64,000 nucleotides of DNA from Odiellus spinosus (taxonomy: Eukaryota > Arthropoda > Arachnida > Opiliones > Phalangiidae): positions 2,988,501 to 3,052,500 of the forward strand of contig OY987225.1 of NCBI GenBank assembly GCA_963920705.1, written 5' to 3'. Shown piece by piece: positions 42,114 to 54,606 of this stretch (positions are counted from its first letter, which is position 1; each line of letters begins with the position of its first letter). Under the pieces are notes generated by a model, which worked only from the letters and a program-made list of their open reading frames with translations, was not told the DNA's origin and did no database searches. Made by a program: the position numbers and the translations under genes.

Positions 42114-43611
42114 AATTCGAATCGATACCCCGAAATTTCTTGGAATTCCATATATATATGTAATATATGGAAAGGTGGAATTGAATATGGGGATTAATTG
42201 TAGAGATATTTTCTCAGTTAACAGAAGTAGTGCCTTAAACGTTCAAAACGGTTTGAAAATGGTTTCAAAGTGCGTATTGTGAACTTTGCTGAAGAGAGTG
42301 AAAAAGCGTTAATTGGAAAAAAAAATATTTACTCTTATTTGTGGTTTATGGGTGAAAACAACAACCGCGTTTCCACGAAGCTCTTGGAATACTTCAGTAT
42401 AGGTTAACTGCTCAGCTCTAAAATAAATTAAAATAGTTTTTAACACCCAGCTTCATCGACAGTTAACGTTAAGAGGTATGCCTTGAATTTTCTTAAATCG
42501 CACATATATCAAAAAATTCGATAGCTTCAAGGGAAGGATAAAATTAACGTTGAGCGAGTGCTAATCGAATTCATTATTTCAAAACTCTCGCGCGTCAGAT
42601 TGAAGAAATTCCTTTAGATTAACACGCGCCAGACGCAGGAGCTCAATGGCAGTTTTATCCTCTCATAGAAGCATTAAGTGTTTATAGAAAGCACCAGTAA
42701 AATTAAATAAAAATTGGCACATTAATATTGGAAAACGGCCGCCATTGGGTCTTCATTTTTTAAATTATAACTCAGGAGCGAAACCTGTTATCAAGGATAT
42801 TGGAGGTGAAAATTAAATGTCACAAATAAAATTAAAAATAGCAAGAGATGAGTTTAGCAGCCATTTTCGCTAATGTTAACCTTTTCTAAAATTTCAAATC
42901 TACTGAACAAAAAATATCATGAATTATATCTGTAATTTAATGGAAATATTAAGAAAAGGCGGCCAGTTTCCGTTTTTAAGAATTTCATATCTCTCAAACG
43001 AATAAAAATGGCATTTAAATTTTAATTGGAGCTTCCACCATCGACTAAAAAAGAAATGAAAACTTCGGGTAATTTGCTTAGTAATAGTCAGTGAAAGTTC
43101 GATGTTCATTGTTATTAAACATGCCGTAAGGTAGAAAAGGCTCAATTATCCATCTACCTATGTGCACAAGTGAAGAAAGCTGCGACTTTAGATGGTCAAA
43201 AATGCTATATTTGAGTCCATTGATCTACTTAATATCCCCATTGCATTTGAGATGGAATTCAAATCATTTTTCATTCTTAAGATTTAAACTATTTTCGAGC
43301 TATAATTTTAATTATATTTAAACACTAGCTGAAGGCCGCCTTACGTAATTGTAATAAGAGCAATTGAAATGGAACATCTTTAGTTTTAATGTTTCCACGC
43401 GAAACGCCTTTAGGGGAGTTAGGGGATGATTCGGTTGTCGTACTAGCTTCGCTGGTTCGGGCTGTCGTTGTGGTCTACCCGCTCATGACCATGGCCAAGA
43501 GGGAAGTCTGGATAGAGCATGAACAACCTCGTTCTTTACACCCTTTTAGTATTTAACCTTTAAGTCGTACGTTTGAAGGGACATCGCCTATCTTACAAGT
43601 CTTGAATTGGA
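42114..43611. other. Unassigned sequence
   Basis: No gene or clear repeat recognised; AT-rich. A short palindrome TATATATATGTAATATATGG lies near 42150. Confidence 0.3.
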
Positions 43612-44560
43612 CTAGTCGAGATCTAACAGCCATTGTAAAGCTTTATGATCAGGTATGAGGTTCCACAAAAAGCTTGTGAACTTCTGAATACCCCAGAATA
43701 TACCGAGACATTCTATCTTCCTGGTGTTGTAACGGGTTTGAGCATCGGAAAGTTCCCTAATGGCATATGCCAGAGAAACTCCATTTTGGAGTTGTGACAG
43801 GAACGCTGCAAGTCCGGCATCATAAGCAACGGTTGTTAAGATGCACGGATGCGCAGGATCGTACGAAGCCAGAGGCGGCGCTGTAGAGATTGCTTCCTTG
43901 ATCTGCTGAAAAGGATATGTTGTTTTTGGAAAATTCTTCCTCTTCAGCTGATTTAGGGGTGCCACTAGAAGAAGAAGAATGAAACGGCCATACCCAAGAA
44001 TATTTGCACCTCTTTTACATTCTTCGGTGCTGGGTAGTGTACTATGGCGTCGGTCTTTCACGGATCAATATTAATGCCTGGCTCGTTAATTACACGTTGC
44101 AGAGCTGTTGCTTTGTTTTATACAAATCGACACTTTTTTGTTTCAAGCGTCAATGCAGTGTTGGCTAATTTCTGTAGGGCATATTCGAGAGATTTCAAGT
44201 GATCATCCCAATTTTATGAAGGCATTATGATCCGATAAAAATAATGTCTGTCGCTGATTGTCGACAAAACGCTGGAAGGAACTTGGTGCGCTGGGTAAAC
44301 CAAAAGGAAGAACTTCATTCTTACTTGCCTACATTTGTGACAAAGCCAGTTTTAGTTTTGGTCTGCGGGTGATGTTCATTCTGCCAATAGCCACTTTTTA
44401 AGTTGAAAGCCGTTATAAACTTAGTTGATGCCATCTTGCCCAGAAGTTCAACCATCCTTGGTACTGGATATGGATCCTTGTTAAATTTTTGATAGTCGAT
44501 ACAGAAGCGGTACTTGTGTCCCTTGTGGTTGACCAGAACCAATGTTGATGCAGAGGAACT
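43612..44560 (-). pseudogene. Ty3/gypsy pol fragment (RT and RNase H)
   Basis: Minus strand, several frames. 44321-44542 has RT palm motifs: HKYRFCIDYQKFN, DPYPVPRMVELLGKMASTKF and SGYWQNEHHPQTKTKTGF (the gypsy R-x-C-x-D-Y-x-x-x-N, P-x-P and S-G-Y-x-Q series, with normal order). 44100-44310 has frameshifted remains of the palm, with no clear Y-x-D-D. 43612-43990 has FQQIKEAISTAPPLASYDP and SLAYAIRELSDAQTRYNTRK, then IECLGIFWGIQKFTSFLW, the RT thumb and RNase H entry. Stops and frameshifts make it inactive. It is a different gypsy copy from that at 23.9/29.3 kb. Confidence 0.85.
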
Positions 44561-45969
44561 GACGAACGGTTTCCCTACCCCATCGCGATCATCCCAATGA
44601 TTTACTTCATGGCATATATCTCGTGATATATAAATTTGCCAGTCCTATCTTTTCAGAGAAAAGTTGCAAGAAACGAAACCGCAGAGCTTTTAGTTCAGCT
44701 CCGTTTCTCTCGATTTGGTGAATCCACGGCCTTCCGCGTCTTTGATGATCTTTGGTGTTTGTTGTTCTAGTTTCGGTACAGCAGTGGAAAAAGGTAATCT
44801 TGCCAGTCTGGGTGCCAAAATCTAGGATCACCTTTTTTATACAGAAAGTCATTTCTTCGGTTTCTGCACACTTGTCAATAAATGAGCTTAATCTCTATGT
44901 AGCAGTATCCGGAACGTGAATTCTAATCTCTGGTGAAACATTGCGCCTCAATATACTAGAAAGTTCATTCTCTGTATACGGGAATCGCAAATTCTGATTC
45001 ATCGCTGTTATTTGAGCTATGTAAGTCACAAAATGCACACTTATTGTCTGGACGAACTGCGCTAGAGCTACCCTTAAATCCTCATCAACTCTGGTAGAGA
45101 AGAAGTGATCCCTAAAATTAGGTTTTAATATTCCTGAACCAAGTTAAGGCGCGACCTCTGAATATTAAAGGGCGTATATGGCCAATACATCCTTTTCAAG
45201 TCATTCCAATATAATTATGGAATTCTAAAGAGCGTAATAATTCTCGAGTGCTTTCTGCTACATCTCAAATCGGATGGAGGTTTTGATCTACGATTTAGAT
45301 TAGCGGCCTGCGTTTAAAAGAAGTTCGCTAATAATGCTGTCAACGGAGAAGAATGACTTAAAGTTGCGCACTGACTTTGTGTAGTCGAAGCTTTTGGCAG
45401 ACTTGCGCCGCCAGTAACTTGGCTTCTACTTCCAATTGGCATATTATAAGATATCCCCCTGCGGAAATTCTAATTGGTGGTGATGCTTTTTGCCCAGTAC
45501 CAGGAGATGGGTGCATAGTTTAGGCTAGTTATAATTTGAGTATCAGTCTCTTTGTTTATTTGATCTATCTACCTTAAGGCTAGGGCTGTTAACTTTATTT
45601 AACAGTTTATAACAGTATCTAAAACATATATCAATACTAAAATTGTTCACAAAGAACATCATAAATATGATGGCCATAAAACTCTTGGCATTTTTTGACC
45701 GGTGGGCTTCCGTTTTTGTGGAAACAGGCTAATATTATTGCAATCAAGTAGTCTCCCAGCTCTTCCTCAGTCGATAATTTTAATGGTATCAGTCTAATCT
45801 GCATTCTTTGCAAACAGAAACGTATGTCAGAGATAAGGTCGTATCTTTTTGTTTGTAATTTTTTTCATCTAAACAACATGGGTTTCTTCTGAAACGGTCG
45901 TGTTTCACGAATATTCTATCGACAATGGAAGATGTTAAAGTGTCTGGACGTTGAAGATTCGGTGGATCG
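44561..45969. other. Probable decayed gypsy upstream region
   Basis: Continues upstream of the gypsy pol on its strand, where gag and protease would lie, but I recognise no gag or protease motif. No other gene seen. Confidence 0.35.
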
Positions 45970-46206
45970 TAGGGGTGTGCGAGCCCTAAATTTCAGACTT
46001 CGAGCCGAGCTCAAGCCCTGGAATTTTTCCTTAGCGAGCCCGAGCCGAGCTCAAGCCCTAAAAATATACCTTGTCAAGCTTTAGTCGAGCTCAAGCCCCA
46101 AAAAATTTACCTTGTCAAGCTTTAGTCGAGTTCAAGCCCTGATTTTCATTGATCGAGCTTTTACGCTTTGTTAAAATTTTATTTTCAGCCTATATATAGT
46201 AAAAAT

Positions 46207-46360
46207 GGTCTACCCCCATTTCGCCCAAAACATTTGGCCCAATTCCCATTTCGGCCAATCTCAAATAATCTAACCTAACCCAACCTAACCTAACAATTGA
46301 GCGAAATGGGAATAGATCATTTTGGGCGAAATATTTGGGCGAAAGGGGAACACACCGTAA
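46207..46360. repeat. Mini fold-back with TTAGG-like centre
   Basis: ACCCCCATTTCGCCCAAAAC, then CCCATTTCGGCC on the left, and GAGCGAAATGGG, TTGGGCGAAA on the right, flank AACCTAACCCAACCTAACCT. Same build as families G and H: arms of repeated words, telomere-like centre. It is inside the hAT at 45970-49211. Confidence 0.75.
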
Positions 46361-46384
46361 AATAACCATAATTATTATTAAATA

Positions 46385-46881
46385 ATAAATATTAACTTTT
46401 TACTGTATTATTATAATATAATTTAATTTATTTTACAAACTTTGCACTAGAAGTGACTAGATAAAGATATTAACTTTTTACAAACTAGTTTTCTTTGTTG
46501 CATTAATGACGTTTAATGTCAACAAACTTGAACAAAGTTAAAAAAGAATATCAAAAAAAGAATTTCAAAAATTAATATACATTTTTTTTTTAAGTTTGCA
46601 AACTTTGCATGCATTAATGACTTTTTAATGTCAACAAAGTTCCAAAAATTAATTTCAAAATTTAGAAATTTCTGGTTTTTTAAGTTGGCATTTAGCATCG
46701 TTAGCTGCTCGACATGCTCTGACAGTAATAAATATTAACTTTTTACTGTATTATTATAATATAATTTAATTTATTTTACAAACTTTGCACTAGAAGTGAC
46801 TAGATAAAGATATTAACTTTTTACAAACTAGTTTTCTTTGTTGCATTAATGACGTTTAATGTCAACAAACTTGAACAAAGT
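46385..46881 (+). repeat. Pair of 155-bp direct repeats
   Basis: 46385-46538 and 46727-46881 are nearly identical (TTTTACTGTATTATTATAAT, GCACTAGAAGTGACTAGATA, AATGACGTTTAATGTCAACA), 342 bp apart, inside the hAT 3' noncoding part. Confidence 0.9.
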
Positions 46882-46996
46882 TGCATATTTCCTTTCTGTT
46901 TTGTTTAGCAGTACAAGTTTTATCCTTGGATCTAGCATCATGCCCAATAGGTATAATCTTTCTGTACGGTAAGAAGGAAATCTGGACAGCAGATTA

Positions 46997-48386
46997 TTAA
47001 AAAAAAAAAACTCCTGCTACTTGAGCTTCCAATAGGCATGGTGCAGATTTAGATTTTTGAAGCTCCTTATGGATAAAATGAAGCGCTGGGAAGATTAGGT
47101 TTAACGTTGGGTAATTATCCCCTTCCAAATCTTTAGATGAGCCTTCGAATTGTTGCAATATATCAATTAGAACTTTTACGATATCCCATTCTATATTCAA
47201 GAGATTGTCGATACTTCGGATATCGACAAGAACATGCGTTGCAACATATAAAACACGCTATTCCAGCGAGTAGTAACATCTTGAATAAGTTGTTTAGTGT
47301 TATTTTCAGAGATATTTAACAAGGTAACTTTACTGTCGCGAAAACGTTTATCCGCAACAGAACTCATCTTGAAATGTCCAACAATAGCTCGTACCTTGGT
47401 CAAGATTTCTGTTGCTGAGCTCTCTCCTATTTTCAGTTGCTTAAAGGAATCGTTAATCACTAGCTGTAAACTGTGGGTAAAGTCAGAGATGTTGATAGCC
47501 TTGGTAATGTTTGGGGCATTGTCCGTAACAACATATATGGGAAAATTTCCTTAAGTTCGACTGGTACGATATTCAATACAATTTCGGAGAGCGCATTTCT
47601 TATATTAACAACGGTGTGTCTTTCGTAGAATGGCATGCACGCAATGGTGTATATTTTAGGCTCAAAATTTTTGTTTGAATAATGACACGTTATCCCAAGG
47701 AAACAGTCATTGGATCTACTTTTCCAAAAATCGGTCGTGAAGGAAAGAGATTCTATTCGTTCTTTGAAATCTTTGACCATATCAATTTCCATCTCTTCTT
47801 TGAGTTTTTTGAATAACTTCGGAACAACTGACCGTGAAAAAGTGGTTCAGCTTGGCAAACGGTATCTGGGCTCACTTACTTGAAGAAGTTCTTTAAATCC
47901 TTTATTCTCAACAATGTTATACGGTTGAAAATCTAATGCGATCATTCGACCAATTGAGCTGCTTTAGGCCGGGTGTTTGGGTGAAAACATGGTCACCTGA
48001 GCGTACGATTCTGAAAGAGTTAGTTGTTTCTTCGGCAGAGTTTCAGCAGATTTAAGGAGAATATTTTCAGCGAAGTGCTTGTGACGAAGATGTCTTCTCA
48101 TACTTGAAGTATTGCTATTAGCAGTATTTATTTTAATTTGGCATATATTGCATTTAGAATGACCATCATCGATAACGGTGAAAAAATCCCATATTTTACT
48201 TTTACGAGACCGTTTAGAAGAAGTTTCCCCTTCGTCTTCGGCATTGGCAGTTTCAGTTTCTACACTTTCGTCTTGGTCTTCACTATTGACTGAAACTTGT
48301 GATTCACTATTGACATTACTTTCATCGTCGGTATCAGATGACAAACTCGCATATTCATCACTGTTTTTACCTTTAAATTCACTCAT
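46997..48386 (-). pseudogene. BED-finger hAT transposase, broken and C-terminally truncated
   Basis: Read from 48386 downward: an acidic N-terminus; a BED finger (SKIWDFFTVIDDGHSKCNIC then SSMRRHLRHKH, C-x2-C...H-x4-H); then after frameshifts SLSFTTDFWKSRSNDCFLGI and TCHYSNKNFEPKIYTIACMP (47460-47792), the T-D-x-W start of the catalytic RNase H-like fold; then DVTTRWNSVFYMLQRMF (47197-47460), the family's T-R-W-N-S-x-x-x-M-L; then KVLIDILQQFEGSSKDLEGD and PTLNLIFPALHFIHKELQ. The C-terminal dimerisation domain with the catalytic Glu is missing. At least three frameshifts or stops. Confidence 0.88.
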
Positions 48387-49211
48387 TAATTATGATGTTT
48401 TAATATTATTTCGATAAAAAATAATTCCATAAAATCAGTGACAATAACCGAGTGTCTTACTACAGTAACGCGTACAGTCCTACTGTTAGAGTCTTAGAGA
48501 TAAAGAATTTCTAAAATATCCAACTCAAACCAAAACCAAAAGTATACAGCTAAACTGCAATGAAAAGCATCATATAAAAAAATGTTGGGTTTATTTTCTT
48601 TACTCCTCCTACTCTAGATGGGTAAAATATCACACCTACAAAACCCCTTTCCAAGATAGAGTAATAGCATCCAATGCCAGTGCTACCTGGTATTTACTAA
48701 GGTCAAGCATAAAATGTGTCGAACTCGTCTAGAGAAGATCACGTGACTCTTAAAATACCCCTTAAATAATGGAATAGGTCCTAAAACCAGGTGGAAAGGG
48801 GTTGGCAGTCAATTCACTTTCTTTTGTCAGTACATACAAAGCTACGCTATAGATAGTAATAGATAATGGAAATATCCACAAAATAGATTTGCAGGCGATG
48901 CAAATTCAAAGTGTAAACTAACAAAGAAATTCAGAAATTGTAAAGAAAAAGGTTCCACTCAAAAAGTCTATTTCACTTGTCACTACGTATAAGCCTACGC
49001 TCCTTATTATACCTATGATTGGGTTTAAAGCGATAGAAGGCTTACAAAGTTACAATACAGAGTGACGACGATTACAACGTTTTTTGTTCAGGGCTCGCCG
49101 AATTCTAGTAATAGAGCTCGACCCCCCACAAGCTCTAGGATTTGAGCTCGACCCCTGACAAGCTCTTGAAAACTCGCTAGTCGAGCTCGAGCCAAGCGCT
49201 CGCACACCCTA

Positions 49212-50091
49212 TTTATCTTGACTTGCGTTCGACACGGTTCCGCACGATATCCTCATACGCAAACTGAAGAACTCACGCTCGTTCATTGGATTGCCTATTT
49301 CCTCCGAGGTCGCGTTCAGCGGGTTGCACTGAGAGGGGTTTTTATTTCGTCGTTGTACGAGGTTACTAGTGGGATCCCCAGTGCTCTATGCTGGGTATTA
49401 GTCTCTTTGTATTATATGTCAACGATAGTCCTCTAGTTGTTCAAAAGTCCTTTCTGAGATTGTTCGCTGACGACTCAAAGGTGGGGCAGAGTATTGGGGA
49501 TTCGTGTTCACTCCAACGAGTTGTGGGCGCCATTGACTCGTGGCCTGCTGCCAATGGTATGAGCTTTAACTTAAGCAAGACCGTTGTATTACACTGTGAC
49601 GCTAGAAATATGTTTTACGTATCGCCGGGTGTAGCGCTATTACTTCTCATGTTTATAAAGAACAGCTCGGTTTAAAGTTGATGGACGAATGCTGTGGGAC
49701 ACCCACGGTCGCACGTCTTCCCCTGTGGAATGCGCGCTCTGCATGTTTTAATGCGCACTTCTCACACTTCAGTGTACAGTCATTCCGGTTGACTGGTTTC
49801 CACATCTTGTGAAAGATACCGATAAGCATGAACGGCTCCAAAAATGCAACGAAGCTTGAATCAGGGATATGCACTCTACCATTTCCGGACGCCTTAAGCA
49901 CCTGGGCCTCATGTCCCTGGCGAACAGGCGTCAAATATCTGACCTCGTGGAAACTTTTAAACTATTTCATGGTCGTTATGAGTTGCACTGTTTTTATTTT
50001 ACTGTGTAGTTATGAAATTGAAAGGGTTAAAATAAGTTTTTGTCACTTTCTCTTCTCGCTTAATAAACTTATTATTATACAATATAAATGA
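49212..50091 (+). pseudogene. LINE reverse-transcriptase fragment
   Basis: Three frames together read as the RT of a non-LTR retrotransposon: FDTVPHDILIRKLKN (49226-49270), then FLRGRVQRVALRGVF, then LFVLYVNDS followed by the catalytic LRLFADDSKVG (49400-49480). SWPAANGMSFNLSKTVVLHC follows, and later a frame with LKHLGLMSLANRRQISDLV, the usual L-x-x-R-R-x-x-x-D-L end. The motif order and the FADD box are clear. It is truncated at its 5' end exactly at the hAT terminus and decays into AT-rich sequence near 50090. Confidence 0.88.
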
Positions 50092-50591
50092 AGAACTAAA
50101 TGAAAATACCTAGAAAATTGTATAATGTAGGTTATTGATCGGCTTTTACAGTACACGATTATTATTAATACATATAATATAATTTAAATACTATTAAATA
50201 CTATGTTTTAATCTTTGCGGTTTATAAAATAATTAAACGATAGTTGCAACTTGTATTTCCCGCGCTTTCAGCATTCCAGGCCACAATAAATCAAAATTTT
50301 CCGCGCTATAATGTTTAAAAAATTCACTGGATGACCCAAGATTTCGCTTGTAAATTTTCAAGCCCAAAGATCAGTGCTAAGATACTATTTCGACGATTTA
50401 GGTTGCACCTAGACCATTAAACACCTTTAAGATGGATCGGAACATTGAGCTGTAGATAGTGGAGAACTAGATTTCGACATTGTTCAAAATTTACATTCTC
50501 GAGCTGAAATCTCCCATAGTTATTGCTCCAGGTTCCGCTATGTGCATCCACCTTTAGTCAAATGCTAAGCAAATTACATAGCCCTCGCAGT
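50092..50591. other. Unassigned sequence
   Basis: No gene or clear repeat recognised. Confidence 0.3.
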
Positions 50592-51449
50592 AGTCTAATA
50601 CCCCCGAATTAATAAGAAAGTTGACCCCCTTGCCCGCCCCAGCCCCCGAAAGCTTGTTCTTGGGCTCGAGAGAACTTGATTTTGGCACTCCCCACTTGTT
50701 GCGAAAAAACTGGATTTTCCGCTCGCGCCTGAGGCCTTCCCGCGGTCTCGCTTTTGTACGCGGCAGCCTCTTGACTCTCTCTCTCTTCTGGCGTTTTAAC
50801 ATTACAACCGGATTGTTTGGCTTGAGGATGAAACAAATAATTGTCAAACTCTTCCAAGTTTAATTTTACAATTTCAGGCGTTATGAAATACGAATAAGAA
50901 AGGGTCATTAAGAGCTGATAACACTCATGAAAAACGGGTCGTGATAATTTGATTAATAGTCTCGTTTTCGTTTCGAATTTTTCTCGGTTGAAATCGTCCG
51001 TATCGTGACTTGTTCGTAATACATAGCAAGCTTCAACAGCCGCAAAAGCTAAACATTGAAGGGATAAAACCCCTTTCAATCGATGGGCTTTTGCACCCGG
51101 ATTGGATGTTTCAGTCAAACAAGCCATGTTAATTATAAATTTAATATTCTCGAGAAGCCTTTTTAAAGTAATTCAAATGAGGTTATTAGGTAAAAGTGAC
51201 GATTTCATTCCTCCGTGGCACAACCTAGTTAGTTTTTCGCTAATGGAGAGAGAACGTAGAGGCATGATGCCTTGTCTCCCGCGTACAAAAGCGAGACCGC
51301 GGGAAGGCCTCAGGCGCGAGCGGAAAATCCAGTTTTTTCGCAACAAGTGGGGAGTGCCAAAATCAAGTTCTCTCGGGCCCAAGAACAAGCTTTCGAGGGC
51401 TGGGGCGGGCAAGGGGTCAAATTTCTTATTAATTCGGGGGTATTAGACT
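50592..51449. mobile_element. 858-bp TIR element carrying a captured coding fragment
   Basis: Arms 50592-50775 and 51265-51449 are near-identical inverted repeats beginning AGTCTAATACCCCCGAATTA. CAGT precedes the left end and follows the right end, a possible 4-bp target duplication. The 490-bp centre is single-copy in this window and has a long minus-strand frame. It looks like a non-autonomous element that picked up part of a cellular gene. Confidence 0.82.
50776..51262 (-). pseudogene. Captured gene fragment, unrecognised
   Basis: Minus strand. An open frame begins with ATG at 51127 (MACLTETSNPGAKAHRLKGV, LSLQCLAFAAVEACYVLRTS, KTRLLIKLSRPVFHECYQLL), about 115 residues before entering the left TIR; the ORF then runs on through the TIR. 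Upstream, a second frame has LSISEKLTRLCHGGMKSSLL. The helix-rich, leucine/cysteine content suggests an alpha-helical repeat protein, but I do not recognise it. As it lies inside a TIR element it is more likely a transduplicated fragment than a gene. Confidence 0.5.
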
Positions 51450-52500
51450 CAGTGTTGCCAATGTTCGAGACACGAAAATCCCTCGGCAGGTAGCCTCAGC
51501 CTCCGACGAAAAACCGCCCAAACTCCAAAGACCTTTCCCCCCCCCATATGAAAACTCTTTGGAAACGTGCCACAATTTTTTGGGTCTGTCAGTTTTTTTT
51601 TTTTTTTATTTACCAATATTTTTTTCTGTGGAATTTAATGAAATATGAAGGCTGACGCAAGTTACAGGCAAATAATTTTTATTTTCGTTGAAATTCAAAG
51701 GTTTAAAGGTTTATTGTTGTCATATTACAGAATCAGAGACAGAACATACCCTTTAATATCAGGGCGGCTCCAAAATTAATAAAAATGGAATACAAAATGT
51801 GTTGAAAAGTACACATATATACATATTATTATTATTTATGGGTCATTCATTTGTGAAACAATGGAAAACTTATTTGTACATTGAAAGCTTATGTAATTGA
51901 AGATGTCTTTGTTCAGTTTTGAATGTCGTGCAATTGCACTCCTTGGCTTCAAAACTACTTCTTAGTATTCACTCAGTTTGGAGATTTCTAAAGCGCTGCG
52001 TCGTTACTCACATAACAGCGCTATATCCGCCGTCATATCATCACCGCGTCCAGGACCGAGAAGGTCAATACCAGCAAAACCTTATCCATGGAAAGTGGTC
52101 AGCAAAGTACAGAGCGAACCAACCAAACCCAAAATGAGCTTGACTGTCGTCCTCGACTCGGCGAGGCTTTGGTAACATAAGACCTACGGAGCCGACAGCG
52201 GAGAGCTCCTTCGACACTAATGCACCATCCACCACAATTATCTACCCAATCAAAGCCTGAGCCCGAGATGTGACCACAAATTATGGTCCACTGACTTAGG
52301 GTCATTCACCCCAGGGAGTCTGTTACCTGTCCCGGAACGAAAGGGCTACTTTGTGCAGCAGTACCGATCACACCTCAACTCAGTAGAAAGGGAGTGTGTC
52401 ACTCTTAGTTATGAGTCCTTTAGGCCTAGGACCTCAGCTCAATCCCCCCCACCGCGGAAAGGTGGTGACACGCGGGGGGGGGATAGTATACAATAGGAAT
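51450..52500. other. Unassigned sequence
   Basis: 51450-52010 is AT-rich with T and AT tracts. 52010-52480 is a GC-richer block ending in a C tract, a GGTGG block and a G tract; it may be part of a retroelement, but I recognise no motif. Confidence 0.3.
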
Positions 52501-54283
52501 TTAAGCTTTCGCTTCCCATTCTATTTCTTTTTTAGTTTTAATATCGGTCACTTTTGAAAACACCCTTTCAGCTTCAGCGTTTGAAAAGGGCATTGATATT
52601 ACTAATTTAGCTAGTCGGCTTATATTGAAAAATTTGAGATTGTCATCGAAGTCTTTAACTTTAGAGATTTTTTTCCCAAAGGTCATCCAAATCAAGTTCT
52701 AACATTTCTTTTTTCTCATCTTCATTAAAGCTGAAAGGTAGGTTACTCCATTCTATTGCTAACTGATTCATGTCAAATTCACTTAATTGAGAAGCTAGCT
52801 CAGTAAGGTCCTTTATTTTTTCTCTGCCTTTAGCTTCTAAAGCTACTTTGGGGTCAATAAAGGCGAAACTTTTATATACAGCATCATCTAGGGGAAGCCT
52901 GCTTTGCATTTCCAAAACTGCAGTAATGTAAAATTCTAAACATTTTTTTCTAATATTTTCCTGTTCATGTCTCGTTTCAATTGGCAGAGTACGCGTAAGA
53001 TTTTCACATTCTGGCCCAAGATTCACTTTGTCGAGAGCTAATTGGTTTCTTGGGTTACTAGCTATAATTTTTTTCAGCTTTTGGTTTAAAACGTCAGCTT
53101 TCAAAAAGTTGTGGCCTATTTCCCTTACTAATCTTTCTGAATTTTCAGCTAATCTGTGAATGAGTATTTTTCTTGATTGAAATAACGCGTTAAAGGAATT
53201 GAAATAGTTCAAAACATACTTTAAAAACAAAAAATACGCTTTGGTATACTTATTCCTTAGTTCAATCAAAATGTTCTCGGCACTCTTTAACCCATCTTCT
53301 ACGACTGCCAATTGAAAATAGTTCTCCAGAGCGGTCCAATTGTCTAAAATGCGTTCGACGCATGAATGCAGGCATAGCCACCTAGTGCTTGAAAGTTTCA
53401 AAATTTTCTTAGACTCGCCTCCGAAGTATTGCTGGAATTCACTGAGAATAGCACATCTTTCGTATATGTAGAAATTCCCCTTATTAGCTCCTCGCATGAT
53501 CTCGGAAGCTTTGAACGTGACTTGCTTGCAACTAAAGCGGCAGAATGACAAATACACTTGAGCAGCATCACATTAGGCACTTCTTTTTTAAGTCTACTCA
53601 TAAACGAGTTGTTCGATCCAATCATAACTGCTGCGCCATCGGAAGCGACAGCAATTATGTTTGAGATTGGAACACTGAATTTTTCTAAGCATCGCTTGAA
53701 TGCAGCAAATATTTTTTCTCCTGAACAATCTCTGGCGTCCAATTTTACGAGTTCCAACAATTTCGTTTTAGCTTTGCCACTAATTGCATCCACATATCTT
53801 ACAAGCACGCATAAGTTTTTAAATTCTGAAATGTCCGTACTTTCATCAAGTAAAATCGAAAATTTTCCACTCTGAAGATTATGGTTTTTTCTGTTTCCAC
53901 CTTTGCCAGCACATTGTTTAAAATTGCTGTAGATTTTGTGCGGCCCAGCGTCATTTCTTTCAAGATTTTTGAATCTGGGGCAACTTGCTTTAAAAGTGGG
54001 ACTAAATGCTCAACCGTGTGCATTGCCATATTATGTTCCGCAAAAAACGTTGATAAGCGTATCTCAGCCACTTTGACATCATTGTTTTCAAGATTTTTTT
54101 CGGTTTGAAGCTACTAAAAAGAGACTTACTGTTCGAAACACTTTTAACATTCTGCACATGTTTCGCTGTTTTTGAATGTCTGTCGATTTCCGTCTTACCG
54201 CAAACAATCTTCGCATTGCAAGCTGTGCACAGGAATTTCGTTGGCTCGTTTTTAATTTCTTGGTAGCCACCCTTTATACTCAT
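52501..54283 (-). pseudogene. Third hAT transposase (BED-like), nearly complete but frameshifted
   Basis: Read downward from 54283: a BED-like finger (FLCTACNAKIVCGKTEIDRH then SKTAKH), then EIRLSTFFAEHNMAMHTVEH and LKEMTLGRTKSTAILNNVLA, motifs typical of vertebrate FAM200/ZBED5-like and invertebrate relatives. After a frameshift near 53830: LVRYVDAISGKAKTKLLELV, AVASDGAAVMIGSNNSF (the second catalytic Asp region) and LLKCICHSAALVASKS. After another shift near 53480: LKLSSTRWLCLHSCVERILD, and at the C-terminus (52501-52695) ISMPFSNAEAERVFSKVTDI, the dimerisation/Glu motif. Two frameshifts disrupt it. I could not identify its terminal repeats. Confidence 0.9.
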
Positions 54284-54606
54284 CCATATTCAGCCACTGT
54301 TCTTGAAAAGATTTCGGTTTCTTAACGTATTGTTTAAGTCGGCTTTTCTTAGCCTTAGGTGGTGAAGTATATGCATTACCAGATTCACAATCCGAATTAT
54401 CCGATGACATTTCTAAATTCTCTCTTGGTAAATTAAAAATGAGTCAAAAAACCAAAGCCGACTAGTCTATAGAATTTGAGAAAAGCTAGAACAACTGTTT
54501 CTTAAATTCCTAGAAAGATCAATGATGAATCAAGAATTCAGTTTCATCCTTTTAGAGAAGTCTAACTTTTTCTCAAGAGAATATTGTGGTCAAAGGTCTG
54601 GTATAC

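Larger units (their letters stand above)
45970..49211 (-). mobile_element. BED-type hAT transposon, 3.2 kb
   Basis: The ends are a diverged inverted repeat: TAGGGGTGTGCGAGCCCT on the left and TAGGGTGTGCGAGCGCTT as reverse complement on the right. Both ends carry runs of GAGCCGAGCTCAAGCCC-type words. The minus-strand transposase (46997-48386) and two internal repeats lie between. The right end abuts a LINE RT fragment, so it probably inserted into that LINE. No clear 8-bp duplication. Confidence 0.75.

Noticed and set aside
41963..42197. Frames rich in NGNCANGN or AQFPISAVP
   Set aside because: Translation of the GCGCTAATGGGAAC word array, not protein.
50609..50775. C-terminal part of the 172-codon minus-strand frame
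   Set aside because: It runs through the terminal inverted repeat of the element, so it is not part of the captured fragment.
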